From contig JACKAB010000044.1 in assembly GCA_020635285.1 (NCBI GenBank), positions 496,001 through 560,000 of the forward strand: DNA of 64,000 bases, read 5' to 3'. This stretch comes from Ignavibacteriales bacterium. GTDB taxonomy: Bacteria > Bacteroidota > Ignavibacteria > Ignavibacteriales > Melioribacteraceae. A program made the translations under genes and the position numbers. This document shows positions 18,755-29,215 of this stretch, piece by piece (the stretch's first letter is position 1; the number at the start of each line of letters is the position of its first letter). The notes beneath the pieces are model-generated. The model had not been told where the DNA came from. It made no database searches and saw only the letters and a program-made list of their open reading frames with translations.

Positions 18755-20722
18755 TCATAAATTATTCTTAATCCAACTTTCTAATCCACCGGCAATTACT
18801 AATTCCTGAGCAGCGGCACCAACCGGAGCAAATGAGTATTCTTTTCCATCAAATAACAATTGAGAACTGACATAATCAAGGTGAGCTTTGGAATCGATAG
18901 CAACTGTTAATTTTTCTTTTCCATATTTAGATTTTAAGTCATCAACTAATTCTGGAATTTCAATTACTAAAAATCCATTGTTTAATGCATTTCGTTTATA
19001 GGTCTGGCTAGCCGAACCAACAATTACTAATTGAATTCCGCGGTATTTGAGTGCTGTTGCAGCTTGTTCTCTAGAACTTCCGGTTCCAAAATTATAACCT
19101 CCAACCAGAATATCTCCAAATCTGACAAGATTTTGAAATTCAGGATCATAGTTTTCCATTGCAACTACTGCTTGATCTTCAGGCTTAAAATCATCAACAT
19201 AAGTGTATTTACCAGGATAAATTCCGTCAGTATTTAAATTATCTTGATAACAGAAAATTAAATCACCGGAAATACTTTCTGGAAATCCTCAAATATTTTT
19301 ACTTTACTAATTTCTCTTTTCTGAGGTTTATTAGTTTTAATATCAGCATTAATTTGTTTTACTTCATTAACGTTAAAATCTATTTTACCTCTTAAAGCAG
19401 AGAAAGCAACAACCGCTGGAGAAGCCAAATATGCCTTGGCATTAGGCGATCCCATTCTTCCTTTAAAGTTTCTATTTGTTGCGGAAATCCCAACTTCGCC
19501 ATCCTCTAAAAGTCCTGTGCCCAAACCAATACAAGGTCCGCACCCTGGGGAAGTGGAATTGCACCAGCTTTAATAAGTGTTTGCCAATCGCCGCGTTTTT
19601 CACTTTCTGCTTGAACTTCGCTCGAAGCTGCTGCAATATAGAACTCTACTCCATCTGCAATATGTTTATCCTTTAAAACATTAGCTGCTTCTGTAATATC
19701 ATCCAATCGGCTATTTACGCATGAAACCAAATAGGCTTTATTTACTTTTATATCCTGCTTACTAAGTTCAGATACTGAATTCATTACCTTAACTGAGTTT
19801 GGTCCAGAAACCATCGGCTCAATTGAACTCAAGTCAATTGTTAATTCTTTTGAATAGTATGCATCTGAATCAGCCTTTAAATTTGGTAAATTATTTTTAA
19901 GTTCATCAATCCTTTTTTGATTTAATCTTGGATGTTGGCCGTTTCCGTCAGCATCTGAAGGAACCCCAGCTAAACCTCTTTGTTTTATATATTCAGCTCT
20001 ATCTTCCAACCATTTTATTGTAACATCATCAATTGGAAATACACCACCAAGAGCGCCCCATTCAGTTGTCATGTTTGCAATTGTTAAACGTTGATCAACA
20101 TTTAATTCATTAATTCCATCTCCAGAAAATTCTATAATGTGATTTAGAACTTCGTCATTATTAAAGTATCCGCAAAGCGCTATAATTAAATCTTTACCAA
20201 CAACACCTTTGTTAAGTTTTCCTCGTAATTCAACTTTTGCGACGGGAGGAATTTCCCACCAAGTTTTACCAATTGCCCAAATTCCAGCTGCATCAGTTCT
20301 TACAACAGGTGTTCCTAAAACTCCAAGTCCGCCATACATATTAGAATGGCTGTCTGAAGCAACCACAACAGTACCAGGCCATGCGTAACCTTCCTCGCAC
20401 ATGATTTGGTGACCAATGCCTCTTCCAGCAGGATAAAAATCAGCGCCGACTGATTTAGAAAAATCTTCAATCTTTTTATATTTCTCTAAATTGGCTTCAC
20501 TTTTATCTTGAATATTATGATCAAGTGTATGAACTACTTGTCGCGGATTTGCGAGCTTGGTTGCCCCAATCGATTTGAATTTTGGAATAACCGCACCAGT
20601 GTTATCGTGCGTCATAACATAGGCTGGTTTAATAGAAAGAATATCACCACTCTGAACTTTTTGATTTCTTCTAATCCAACAGCAAACTTTTGAACGATTT
20701 TTTCTATTAAATTTTGTGGCAT
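18755..20722 (-). pseudogene. acn: Aconitate hydratase (aconitase), frameshifted
   Basis: Four frames join into a protein of about 655 residues, the length of the short aconitases annotated as mitochondrial or Aquifex type. The ATG at 20722 gives MPQNLIEKIVQKFAVGLEEI. Conserved features: MTHDNTGAV, SDSHSNMYGGLGVLG, the cluster ligand in SCVNSRLDD, the PGCGPCIG pair of ligands near 19530, and the swivelling domain with GTGSSREQAATALKYRGI. The enzyme interconverts citrate and isocitrate with a [4Fe-4S] cluster. It belongs to the citrate block with citrate lyase and isocitrate dehydrogenase on the same strand. The three shifts are near 20650, 19510 and 19210. An essential enzyme broken three times in this way points to consensus errors. 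Confidence 0.9.
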
Positions 20723-20879
20723 AAAAACTCCTATTTAAACGTTAAAACGTAAAGACGTTGAAAAAAAAATAATTATTTGATCAGAACGAATTAATTTTGA
20801 AATTAATAATGCGAAATTGTGATTAAGTAATTCACTTAATTCTAAAATATCTTTTAAGTTGTGTACAATGAACTATTTG

Positions 20880-21136
20880 TAATTTAATACATATCAAAAT
20901 TTGAGTATCAATTTCAACCAAAGAAGATCTTCAATCAATATCTAGAAATCTTTTTAGTCTCTAATTTAGATTTTCTTGACCAACCTTTTCTCAACAATAT
21001 TCGAAGATACAGAAATTGCTGCTCTTTTTAATTGTGGAATTATAATGTATTTTTTATTTTTTAAATTTTATCGCAAAACATCATAAATTGATTTTACAAG
21101 TTCTAAACTTTTTTTAATGTCGTTAAATTTTATGAC
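20880..21136 (-). pseudogene. Degenerate four-helix-bundle protein (23S rRNA-intervening-sequence type)
   Basis: Read on the minus strand with several shifts, this stretch encodes FNDIKKSLELVKSIYDVL, then IIPQLKRAAISVSS and a region resembling SRKSKLETKRF, then SLVEIDTQI. This is the usual pattern of the small four-helix-bundle family linked to 23S rRNA intervening sequences. At least three shifts are needed, so it is either a decayed copy or badly called sequence. A better preserved relative lies at 21861-22122 on the other side of the HD gene. Confidence 0.45.
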
Positions 21137-21155
21137 TAAGATTTATTTATTTCTT

Positions 21156-21719
21156 TTATACGTTTTCACATTTATTCACGTCTAAACGTTTTACATCCTG
21201 AAACGGCTCAAAACTAACAAAATCAGCATGATGAACTATTATTGATTCAATAGTTCGCTTTCCTAAATCACCTTCTTTTGAGTGATAGGCAATTATATGC
21301 TGAATATCAAAAGGCAGTCCAAATCTATCTGCAACTGAAACTCCGCTAAATGGATGACGTAAAAGTTTTCCGTCTCGGCTGGTTCCTAACTTCCCATCTT
21401 TTATTTCATATTCTAAAAGTTTACCCACATCAATTAGGATTGCACCGGCAATCAAATAATCCCAATTTATTTTTGTCTTAAAATTTGCTTCCATTCTTTT
21501 AGCAATATCAATAGAAAGTTGAACAGCAGTCCTTTTGTGATTCATAAAAGTTATGTCACAATTATCAATCAGTAAAGAGAAGGGAATTTTTTCTAGATCT
21601 TCTGGTTCAAGTGGAGAGTTTTCAATGGCGTACTCCCAACATTTGTAAGTTTTTTCTTTAATCTCTGAATCTTTGATTAGTTCAATTTCAGGCCAGATTT
21701 GTTTTATTTTTTGTCGCAT
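21156..21719 (-). CDS. HD-domain-like protein with altered HD motif
   Basis: The 187-residue protein has the general helical pattern of HD hydrolases: a first His in FMNHKRTAVQLSIDIAKRM, the core AGAILIDVGKLLEYE, then RHPFSGVSVADRFGLP and IIAYHSKEGDLGKRTIESII with VHHADFVSF. In the core the HD pair of LLHDIGK is replaced by ID, so one metal ligand is missing. The other His and Asp residues remain. It may be a variant phosphohydrolase or an inactive relative. It lies between aconitase and isocitrate dehydrogenase, flanked on both sides by four-helix-bundle genes, which suggests insertions into an older citrate operon. Confidence 0.65.
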   Translation of the reverse strand: MRQKIKQIWPEIELIKDSEIKEKTYKCWEYAIENSPLEPEDLEKIPFSLLIDNCDITFMNHKRTAVQLSIDIAKRMEANFKTKINWDYLIAGAILIDVGKLLEYEIKDGKLGTSRDGKLLRHPFSGVSVADRFGLPFDIQHIIAYHSKEGDLGKRTIESIIVHHADFVSFEPFQDVKRLDVNKCENV

Positions 21720-21860
21720 TTATTTACTCCGTAAAAACGTTAAAACGTAAAAACGTTGAAACGTGAAAATTATTTTATTGAACGAATTAATTTTAGATAA
21801 CATTGCAAAAACTTCATTAGCATAATCTTGACAAATCAGAAATATCTCGATTTTAAATAT

Positions 21861-22122
21861 TCAAGTGAAATTTAATGCAATTTGTGTATCAAGTTCAACT
21901 AATGAGGATCTTGCAATTTCATAAAATCTTTTTCTATCCGCAGTAGATTTCCTTGAATATCCTTCTGCAAGATTTGAAATTGAAATTGCAGCTCTCCTTA
22001 ATTGTGGAATAAAAATAAATTTTTCAGATTTAGGAAAATTATCACAGAAAAGATAAATTATTTTTATCAACTTCTACCAGTTTTTCCCAAGTTATTAAAT
22101 CTTCTAACTTTTTTTATCATGA
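21861..22122 (-). pseudogene. Four-helix-bundle protein (TIGR02436/S23 type), frameshifted
   Basis: The open part (22070-21861) contains FIFIPQLRRAAISISNLAEG and YSRKSTADRKRFYEIARSSL, then VELDTQI, the core motifs of this small family. Upstream sequence adds LEDLITWEKLVEV in another frame, which completes the first helix and reaches an ATG at 22122. The expected length is about 85 to 120 residues. Relatives are often found inside rRNA intervening sequences, but many stand alone with no known role. The frameshift lies near 22070. Confidence 0.6.
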
Positions 22123-22168
22123 TTTAATTTAAGCATTTACTTTTAAACGTTTGTACATTTTTGCTTTT

Positions 22169-23347
22169 CTACAGTTTCTGAATTACCGCATCCGTCATTT
22201 GCTGAGTAGTGCATGCTCCTTTTTCAAATACATCAGCACCGCCTCTTAATTTCATCATGTCATAAGTTTTAACTTTACCTTCTTCAATAACAGTTGCAAT
22301 AGCTTTTCTAATTTTATCAGCTTTTTCGGTTTCTCCAATGTGATCTAGCATCATGCAAGCACTTAAAAACATTGCAATAGGATTTACAATACTTGGATTT
22401 AATTCTTGATATTTTGGTGCTGAACCATGAGTTGGTTCAAATACAGCAACTTCTTCGCCAATATTTGCTGAACATGCAAAACCTAAACCGCCAATCAATC
22501 CGGCAAAACCATCGCTTATAATATCACCAAACATATTTTCTGAAACTATTACTCCGTAATTTTCCGGATTTTTGTCAGCCACATCATTTGAGCGTCAATA
22601 TTAGTATCCCATAAATCAATTCCAGGATAATCTTTTGCAATTTGTTTTCCTAATTTCATAAACATGCCAGACGTTTCCCTAAGTACATTAGGCTTTTCGC
22701 AAATTGTTACATTTTTATATCCAAACTTTTTAGCATATTCAAATCCCGCACGAATAATTCTTTCGGTATATTTTTTAGTAACTATTCTTGTTGAAATTGC
22801 AATTTCTTCACTTGGAACATTGGCAAATCCTTTCATTTTTGGATGAGTTTCAAAAGCATCTCTCACTTGTTTTGGAGGATTTGTCCATTCAATTCCACCA
22901 TACATTCCTTCTGTGTTTTGACGGAAAATTACAGTATCAACTAACGGTTCTTCAAAGCCGCCTTTACCGTCTTTCCTAATAAAATTAAGAGGGTTTCCTT
23001 TAAATGCTTGGCAAGGTCTAATGCAAATATCTAAATCAAAATGTTGACGCAAGCCAACAATAGGACTAAAATAGACATATCCTTTATCACGTAAAGAGGG
23101 ATCTAGCTCTGCAGCAGCTGCATCTTTTTGGTTTGCTTGTTATTGCTCCAAATAATCCTATTTTATGTTCTTGCAATAAGTCAATTGTTCTTTGAGGTAA
23201 TGCGTTACCTTCCTTTTGCCAAAATTCCCAACCGATATCACCATGTACGTACTTGGCTTCAAATCCGACTGCATCTAATAACCTAATTGCTTCAGGTAAA
23301 ACTGTTTTTCCAATTCCATCACCGGGTAAAGAAACAATAGTTCTCAT
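22169..23347 (-). pseudogene. Isocitrate dehydrogenase (isocitrate/isopropylmalate family), frameshifted
   Basis: Three frames join into a protein of about 390 residues. The start MRTIVSLPGDGIGKTVLPEA is the usual beta-alpha-beta opening. The middle contains FRQNTEGMYGGIEW and the catalytic Tyr/Lys region with KKFGYKNVTICEKPNVLRET. The last frame has ENMFGDIISDGFAGLIGGLG and FEPTHGSAPKYQ, where the magnesium and cofactor residues lie. The family decarboxylates isocitrate, homoisocitrate or 3-isopropylmalate. I favour isocitrate dehydrogenase because aconitase and citrate lyase are neighbours, but isopropylmalate use cannot be excluded from motifs alone. Shifts are near 23110 and 22570. Confidence 0.8.
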
Positions 23348-23440
23348 AAAATTATCCTAATTATTGTTGAAAAATTTAGTAGTAAACTTAGAGAGACTGA
23401 AATTATTTAGCAAGGAATAGATAAATTATTGTGCTTATAA

Positions 23441-25403
23441 TTAAAATCTATAATCAAATTGTGCACTAATTTTATTATCTAAATTTCCGTTAATTTCAGC
23501 ATAACCGGAGCCGGAGCCTTTAATATTTGGTTTGTAAGTTTCGGAATATTTTAAATAAATATAAAAATTGTTGGTCGGTTTAACATTAAATAGAAGATAA
23601 AATCTTAAGCCTTCGCCAAAAAGTGGTGAATTACTTAAAACACCTCTAAGATCATCATTTCGAATTCGTAAATTCTTGAATTGTAAGATTCAGTTTGGAA
23701 GAAAATTATTCTTGAAGTTAATGTAAAATAATCGGACAATTTAAATTTCACATCTTGAAATAGTAGATATCCTTCTTCCAATATATTTTGTTCATTAAAC
23801 TTTACATACTCAATTCGTGATTTACCAAAAATTGATTTTGAAAAATTATAATCTAAAGTTCCTCTAATATTTAATTTCTCAGTTGATCCTATAATTTGTC
23901 TGAAGTTTTCACTTACAAATATTTCTTTTATTTCGTCTTTTACTTTTAAATTTAATTTAACATTTCTTGCTAATTTGTTTTCGTAGTTAAATAGAAAATC
24001 ATTCCCATTTGAAGAAAATCCATTTGTGTAATTAGAGTAAGGAAAATTGAAAATATCATAATAAATATTAAATTTTCCATAATCTGAATTAATTCTAACG
24101 CCGAAATAAAATCCATTTTCATTTTGTGTATTATTGGTTTCACCAAAACCGTTGCTAAAAATATTAAAATAATTTTTAGGGTAATTCCTATAAGTCGTTA
24201 CAAACTGAACATTATTACTCAATCCCAAAAAATATTTGCAACCGTGGCAATTGCCTCACCATTATATGCAACTTCGCCCAACACATTTAAGCGATTGAAG
24301 TAAAAGTTATAACTCAAAGAAGTGAACTGAAACTTATTTCCATTAAGGGAAAAGTTATTACCAAAATCTAAATACTTATTGTAAGCGGAATTTATGTGTA
24401 AAATTCCAACGTCAAATAAATCAATGAGTGAATATTTTACAGAACCTCCATATGTTGTTTCTGTGAGATTGTCCAATTTAGAATGTTCATTTTCAGTTCT
24501 GTGGTAACCGGAAATTACAAAATTTGTAACCAAATCAGAATCATTAATAGTTGCATCTTTTTTTTTTGTTTGAGGCAAAAGCTGTGATTTGGAAATTACC
24601 AAGTTTTGATTCTAGAGCTAAACCTCTAAAAATTTATTTTCATCCGAAGAAGTATGTGCTGAGATTCCACGTGCTCTTTTAGAAATAGAATTTACTGCAT
24701 CACTTCCTTTGGAATAACCGTAGGGACTCCATATTGCCAATCCTTGTCCAAATTCAAAATCATAATCACCAACAATTATTTTCTCTATAACAGATTCATT
24801 TTTATATTCAACAAATCCAGATATGTAATCTATAAACGAACTTTCACCTGCATCTTTTTCTACTAATATTCTTGATCTAAAATTGCCAAATGTTGCTCCA
24901 ATTTTGTTATAAGATTTTATTTTACTTCCTAAATAACTTTTATCTAAATAACCTCTTTCATTTTGTAAATCACTAAATATTCTTGAATGAATATTAAAGG
25001 ACGCACTGGTTGTTTTGCTTTCAACTTTCTCATCTGGAATATTAAAAACCACAAATGGTTTCATCAAAAGAAGTACATCCGGATGAACTCCTTTGATCGT
25101 GTTAAAATCATTAAACGAGTTAAAGTATTTGATTTTATCGCGTTGTTTAATAATTGTTTGAGCATCTTGCAATGTTAAGAAGGGGAGATTTGTTAATTCA
25201 TTTACTGTAGTTTTATTAATATCAATCGGATTTGATAACAGTTGGTTAACTAAATCATAGCTGGAAATATCTTCATTGTTTTCAAATAAGCTTTCGGTTA
25301 ATTCAAATATATTTGCATCAATCACTTCAGCCGAATCAATTTGGGAATAAATTGTTATTTGTGTAATGAAATAAAGTGCAAATATTTTTATAAAATTCTT
25401 CAT
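23441..25403 (-). pseudogene. Secreted helix-hairpin-helix protein with predicted outer-membrane barrel, frameshifted
   Basis: The protein starts with a signal peptide (MKNFIKIFALYFITQITIYS). Residues about 55-115 contain a ComEA-like helix-hairpin-helix region (NPIDINKTTVNELTNLPFLT, then IKGVHPDVL). The rest is beta-rich with alternating strands and ends in NKISAQFDYRF, a typical barrel C-terminus. Frames ending at 24618, 24219 and 23635 join to about 650 residues. Such proteins are widespread in Bacteroidota with no assigned function. The ATG overlaps the stop of the upstream barrel gene (25400) by four bases. Confidence 0.65.
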
Positions 25404-26215
25404 TCAGAAAAATTAATTAACAGTCCAATTTGATGAGTTAAACCAAGATCTTGGTGAGAATTCAAAGCATAATCTAATTGAAGAAATAAATAATTAATTC
25501 CAATTCCCGCAGAATAAGTATTAGGATTATTTTGAATGCCAAATCTTAATGAGAAGAATTTTAGAATATCATATTCAACTCCACTAGAAATTGAAATTGG
25601 AAAATTAATTTCTTTAAAAACCGCCAAATGAATTCTGGCATCATTTATTGGCTTATAACTAATTCCGGTTCTAAAATTAGAGGTTAATGATGAATAATCA
25701 TTCTCCCTTAAAGGATTATGCAGCGAGAATCCAATTGATAGATTGTTGCTTACTATGAAAATTCCGCCGAGTGATAAATTAACTGAATTATGCGTCCCGT
25801 AATTTTTAATGCTCAATGTTTGATAAAAAGCAGATATACCAAATAAGAATTTTTCTTCAATTATTTTGGAATAACCAAATTGTATTCTTGTTTCTCTATA
25901 AAGATTGAACCCGTAGTTCATTGCACCAAGTGCAAAACTACCAAAGTTTGTTGGTTGATTTATTGCAGCGTATCCATTCGCTAGTTCACTAATCCCAAAT
26001 GGAGAAGGAGAGTAAAAAATTCCAAATTGTCTAGATTCTATTCGTGAAAGTCCCGCCGGATTTCCAAATAAAGAGAAAATGTCATCAGATGCTGCAACAT
26101 CAGAATTGGAAAGTGCGATTTGTTTTGCACCAGGTTGAAATTGTGCTAGTAAGCTCGATAGAGATAATTGCGAAAGTAAAATCGTGAATAATATTATTGT
26201 TAGTCTATTTATCAA
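25400..26215 (-). CDS. PorV/UPF0164-like outer-membrane beta-barrel protein
   Basis: The 271-residue protein has a signal peptide (MINRLTIILFTILLSQLSLS, cleaved after SLLAQ). It then reads FQPGAKQIALSNSDVAASDD, followed by IFSLFGNPAGLSRIESRQFG. This start, where asparagine-proline-alanine-glycine follows an early strand, is typical of FadL-like PorV and related barrels. Later strands alternate in polarity (INYLFLQLDYALNS), and the last is HQIGLLINFS. PorV works in the type IX pathway, but paralogues are common, so the precise role is unclear. It is the first gene of a two-gene operon and is divergent from porD. Confidence 0.6.
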   Translation of the reverse strand: MINRLTIILFTILLSQLSLSSLLAQFQPGAKQIALSNSDVAASDDIFSLFGNPAGLSRIESRQFGIFYSPSPFGISELANGYAAINQPTNFGSFALGAMNYGFNLYRETRIQFGYSKIIEEKFLFGISAFYQTLSIKNYGTHNSVNLSLGGIFIVSNNLSIGFSLHNPLRENDYSSLTSNFRTGISYKPINDARIHLAVFKEINFPISISSGVEYDILKFFSLRFGIQNNPNTYSAGIGINYLFLQLDYALNSHQDLGLTHQIGLLINFSE

Positions 26216-26421
26216 AATATTCTATAATATTTTAGACAAAATAATTTTACTTTAAAATAAAAATAATTCTATTAAATTAAAATATTTTTGGAAACTTTAT
26301 ATCAATATCTTTGTAAGTATAATAATGATAACTTTTAGCTTTCACTTATTAATTAGAATTGAATTACAATAAACAAATAACTATTTTCAAAGTATAATTT
26401 CATATTAAATTTGGCAGACAA

Positions 26422-27307
26422 ATGAAAAGAATAATGATAATTACTGTTTTTTTATTTAGTAGTATAATTGTTGCACAAGAACTTAATGCAGTTGTTACAG
26501 TAAATACAGAACAGCTTGAAACTCTTGGCAGAGATAATCTTGAGAAATTTGACAAACAAATTGAAGATTACTTAAATAATAATAAGTTTACCGGAGATGA
26601 TTGGGAAGGGGAGCGAATTGATTGTAACTTTTCAATATTTTTTACTTCCGCCGGAGATAATACTTATAACGGACAAGTTGTAATTACAAGTCAGCGACCG
26701 ATTTATAATTCTAACTCAACATCTTTAATGCTTAAAATTTCTGATAGTAATTTTAGTTTTAACTACGAAAAAAATCAGACTTTATATTTTAGTCCAACTG
26801 AGTTTGATGCTTTAGAAAGCTTTCTAAATTATTATGCTTACCTAATTATTGGTACAGATATGGACTCTTACCAACCGCTTGGCGGAACAGAATATTTTAC
26901 AAAAGCTTCAGACATTGCTGTACTTGGCTCAAACAGTGCTTTCTCAAAAGGGTGGGCTTTAGAAACTTCTTCATATAACAAAAGAGGTTTAACAGAAGAT
27001 TTGCTTCGTTCTAATTTTCAGCAGTTCAGAATTGATTTTTATGATTACCACTACAATGGCTTAGATATAATGAATGAAGATAAAAAAAAAGCCATGAATA
27101 ATGTTGTAAAATTGGTTACTAATTTAGATGGTATTTATAGCAAGATAAGCAGAATGAATGAATGTATTGATGAGAGTTTTCTTTGATACCAAACATAAAG
27201 AATTATTCAGTTTGCTTAAAGATTACCCAGATAAATCTGTATTAAGATTACTGAAAAAAATAGATCCTTCACACATTTCTACATATGAGCAAGGTTTGGT
27301 AGATTAG
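26422..27307 (+). pseudogene. porD: DUF4835 protein, PorD-like (type IX secretion), one-base shift near the end
   Basis: This is a secreted protein (signal MKRIMIITVFLFSSIIVAQ). The body ELNAVVTVNTEQLETLGRDN, later FTSAGDNTYNGQVVITSQRP, ALESFLNYYAYLIIGTDMDS and GLTEDLLRSNFQQFR fit the DUF4835 family, whose members are annotated as PorD of the type IX secretion system. One T added near 27180 extends the protein by about 40 residues (DTKHKELFSLLKDYPDKSVL) to the stop at 27305, giving the normal length of about 295. Presence of this gene, a PorV-like barrel and a sorting-domain protein all in one window supports a working type IX system. Confidence 0.75.
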
Positions 27308-27363
27308 TGGAGTAATAAACAATAAATCCTTGATCTAAGAAAATAGTTAAGCTTGATATTAAG

Positions 27364-27841
27364 TTGAATAAAAAAGAAATCCTTGAATTAACTTTAGAAA
27401 ATTCAGAAGTTGTAATCGACCAATTGATGAATAATAATTTATTAAAAGATATTCCATTCGTTGGAAATGCTTTTAAAATCGCCAATATTGTTAAAGATTT
27501 TCGCGATAGGATTTATATTACTAAGCTTGCGAAATTTATTTTTGCATTGGATGAAATCTCAGAAAATGAAAAAAAAAAAAAAAAATGAGGTTAGCACTTA
27601 AAAAAATCCAGATGAGGTTGAAAGAATTTCCACAAAAATTATTCTTGTAATAGATAGAATCACAGATATTGAAAAAAAAATCATCGCAAATGTATTTATT
27701 GCATATATTAAAGGCCAATTAACACCACAAATATTTTGTAAAATATTAGATGGAATAGATAAGGCAAATCTGGACGACCTTTCTCAATTTTTAGAAATTG
27801 AAGACTTTAGTTTGATATCAAAAGTTTTTTATTTAATTTAA
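27364..27841 (+). pseudogene. Hypothetical protein, frameshifted at a long A run
   Basis: The first frame reads MNKKEILELTLENSEVVIDQ and then IPFVGNAFKIANIVKDFRDR, ending in a run of more than ten A residues. Beyond the run another frame continues with VERISTKIILVIDRITDIEK, IIANVFIAYIKGQL and DKANLDDLSQFLEIED to the stop at 27839. Together this is a helical protein of about 158 residues. I recognise the pattern as a recurring uncharacterised protein but cannot name a family. The central hydrophobic stretch may associate with a membrane. It has no clear operon partner. Confidence 0.5.
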
Positions 27842-28032
27842 TTCCCAATGGGTTTGTAAAATTTCGAGTGGTCTTTTAAATCACCAAACAATCGGTCCGC
27901 CAGATTGCCAACTCTCAGAGGTCGGTAAAATATTTATAAATACTTATAGAACTGGAAAGCAATTACGTAAATCGAGTTAACACTTAAAATTATAGACTAA
28001 ATTTTTTAAGCTAATTAGATCTATCCTATTCA

Positions 28033-29157
28033 TCAAATCTCAATATCATAAATTCTATACTTCTTGTAAATTTTTCCATTCATAGTTTCTGCACCGCGGT
28101 TCATCATCATATTATCTTCTAAAATCCAGCTAGCCTCACCTTGCATAATTCCGTGCTTTGCGGCTCTAACCAAGCTTTCATAATACAATGCGCCATCTAT
28201 TCCTTTTTTTTGGTATTCTGGTATAACTCCCAAAGCAATTATTCTAGCCCAAGTAATTTTTTTTTTTTGTGTATAAAGTTTTAAAATTGGAAAGGAAAAG
28301 ACGTCCCTTCATGGTTTTAAAATTTCATTGTAATCGGGCATTGCTAAAACAACGCCGATTGGTTCATCGTTTATTTCTGCAAAAAATACTAAATCGGGAT
28401 TTATTAATGGTTTTAAATCAGCAGCGGCTGCATCAATCTCTGCATCGGACATTGGAACAAAACCCCAATTCGCTTCCCAAGTTTTATTATAAATAGTCTT
28501 AAAAATTTCTAATTCATCTTTAAACTTTTTCATATTTACACTTCTTATTTTCAATCCATATCTGCTTTTTACAATTTCAGCCACTCTTCTTATTTTTTCG
28601 TTTTTTATCATTTCTTTATTTTGAATATCATAAGCATAAAGATCTTTCGCTTTTTTAAGTCCGTAACCATCAAAAAAGATTTAGATAATATTTTGGATTA
28701 TAAGAGGTAAGAAGCCTTGGCGAATCATCAAAACCATCTAATAAAGCACCATATTCATCGTTACTGGTTGGATTGGCAGGTCCGCGCATAATATTGAAAT
28801 TAAATTTCTTAAGCCATTCTTTAGCAGTATCTAATAATTTATTTGCTACTTCTTGATCGTTAATACATTCAAAAAAAAAAGCCAAAGAATCCAATATTTT
28901 CGTTATGAATTTTATTGTGGAGATCGTTTTTGATTGCAGCAATTCTACCAACTGGTTCGCCATTTCTGTAAGCCATAAATAATTCAATATCGCCGCTTTC
29001 CTTAAAAATGGATTTTTATTTTTTTTTTTAAAATTTTCATTTTATCTAAAAATAGAGGCGGAACCCAATTCGGATCATCTTTGTAAATTTTGAATGCAAA
29101 TTTTAGAAATGCTCTTATTTCACTAACATCAATATTTTTAATTGTAATTTGTTCCAT
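28033..29157 (-). pseudogene. GNAT-family N-acyltransferase, candidate bacterial ceramide synthase; frameshifted
   Basis: Four frames join into a protein of about 375 residues that starts MEQITIKNIDVSEIRAFLKF. An N-terminal GNAT-like half has DPNWVPPLF, FMAYRNGEPVGRIAAI and IMRGPANPTSNDEYGALLDG. A second GNAT half has FFAEINDEPIGVVLAMPDYN and ALGVIPEYQKKGIDGALYYE. This two-GNAT layout and its position beside a serine palmitoyltransferase and an NAD-dependent reductase match the three-gene set for bacterial ceramide synthesis described in Caulobacter. The expected reaction is acylation of the sphingoid amine. The role is inferred from context, and the breaks fall at A/T runs. Confidence 0.6.
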
Positions 29158-29166
29158 TCTAACCTC

Positions 29167-29198
29167 AAAAAAAAAGCATACTTTTTATAGTATGCTTT
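29167..29198 (-). terminator. Intrinsic terminator after the serine palmitoyltransferase gene
   Basis: On the minus strand AAAGCATAC pairs with GTATGCTTT around a loop of eight bases, followed by a run of T residues. It stands between the end of the serine palmitoyltransferase gene and the start of the GNAT gene, so the latter may need its own promoter or read-through. Confidence 0.75.
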
Positions 29199-29215
29199 GA
29201 AAGAAAATAGTTTCT

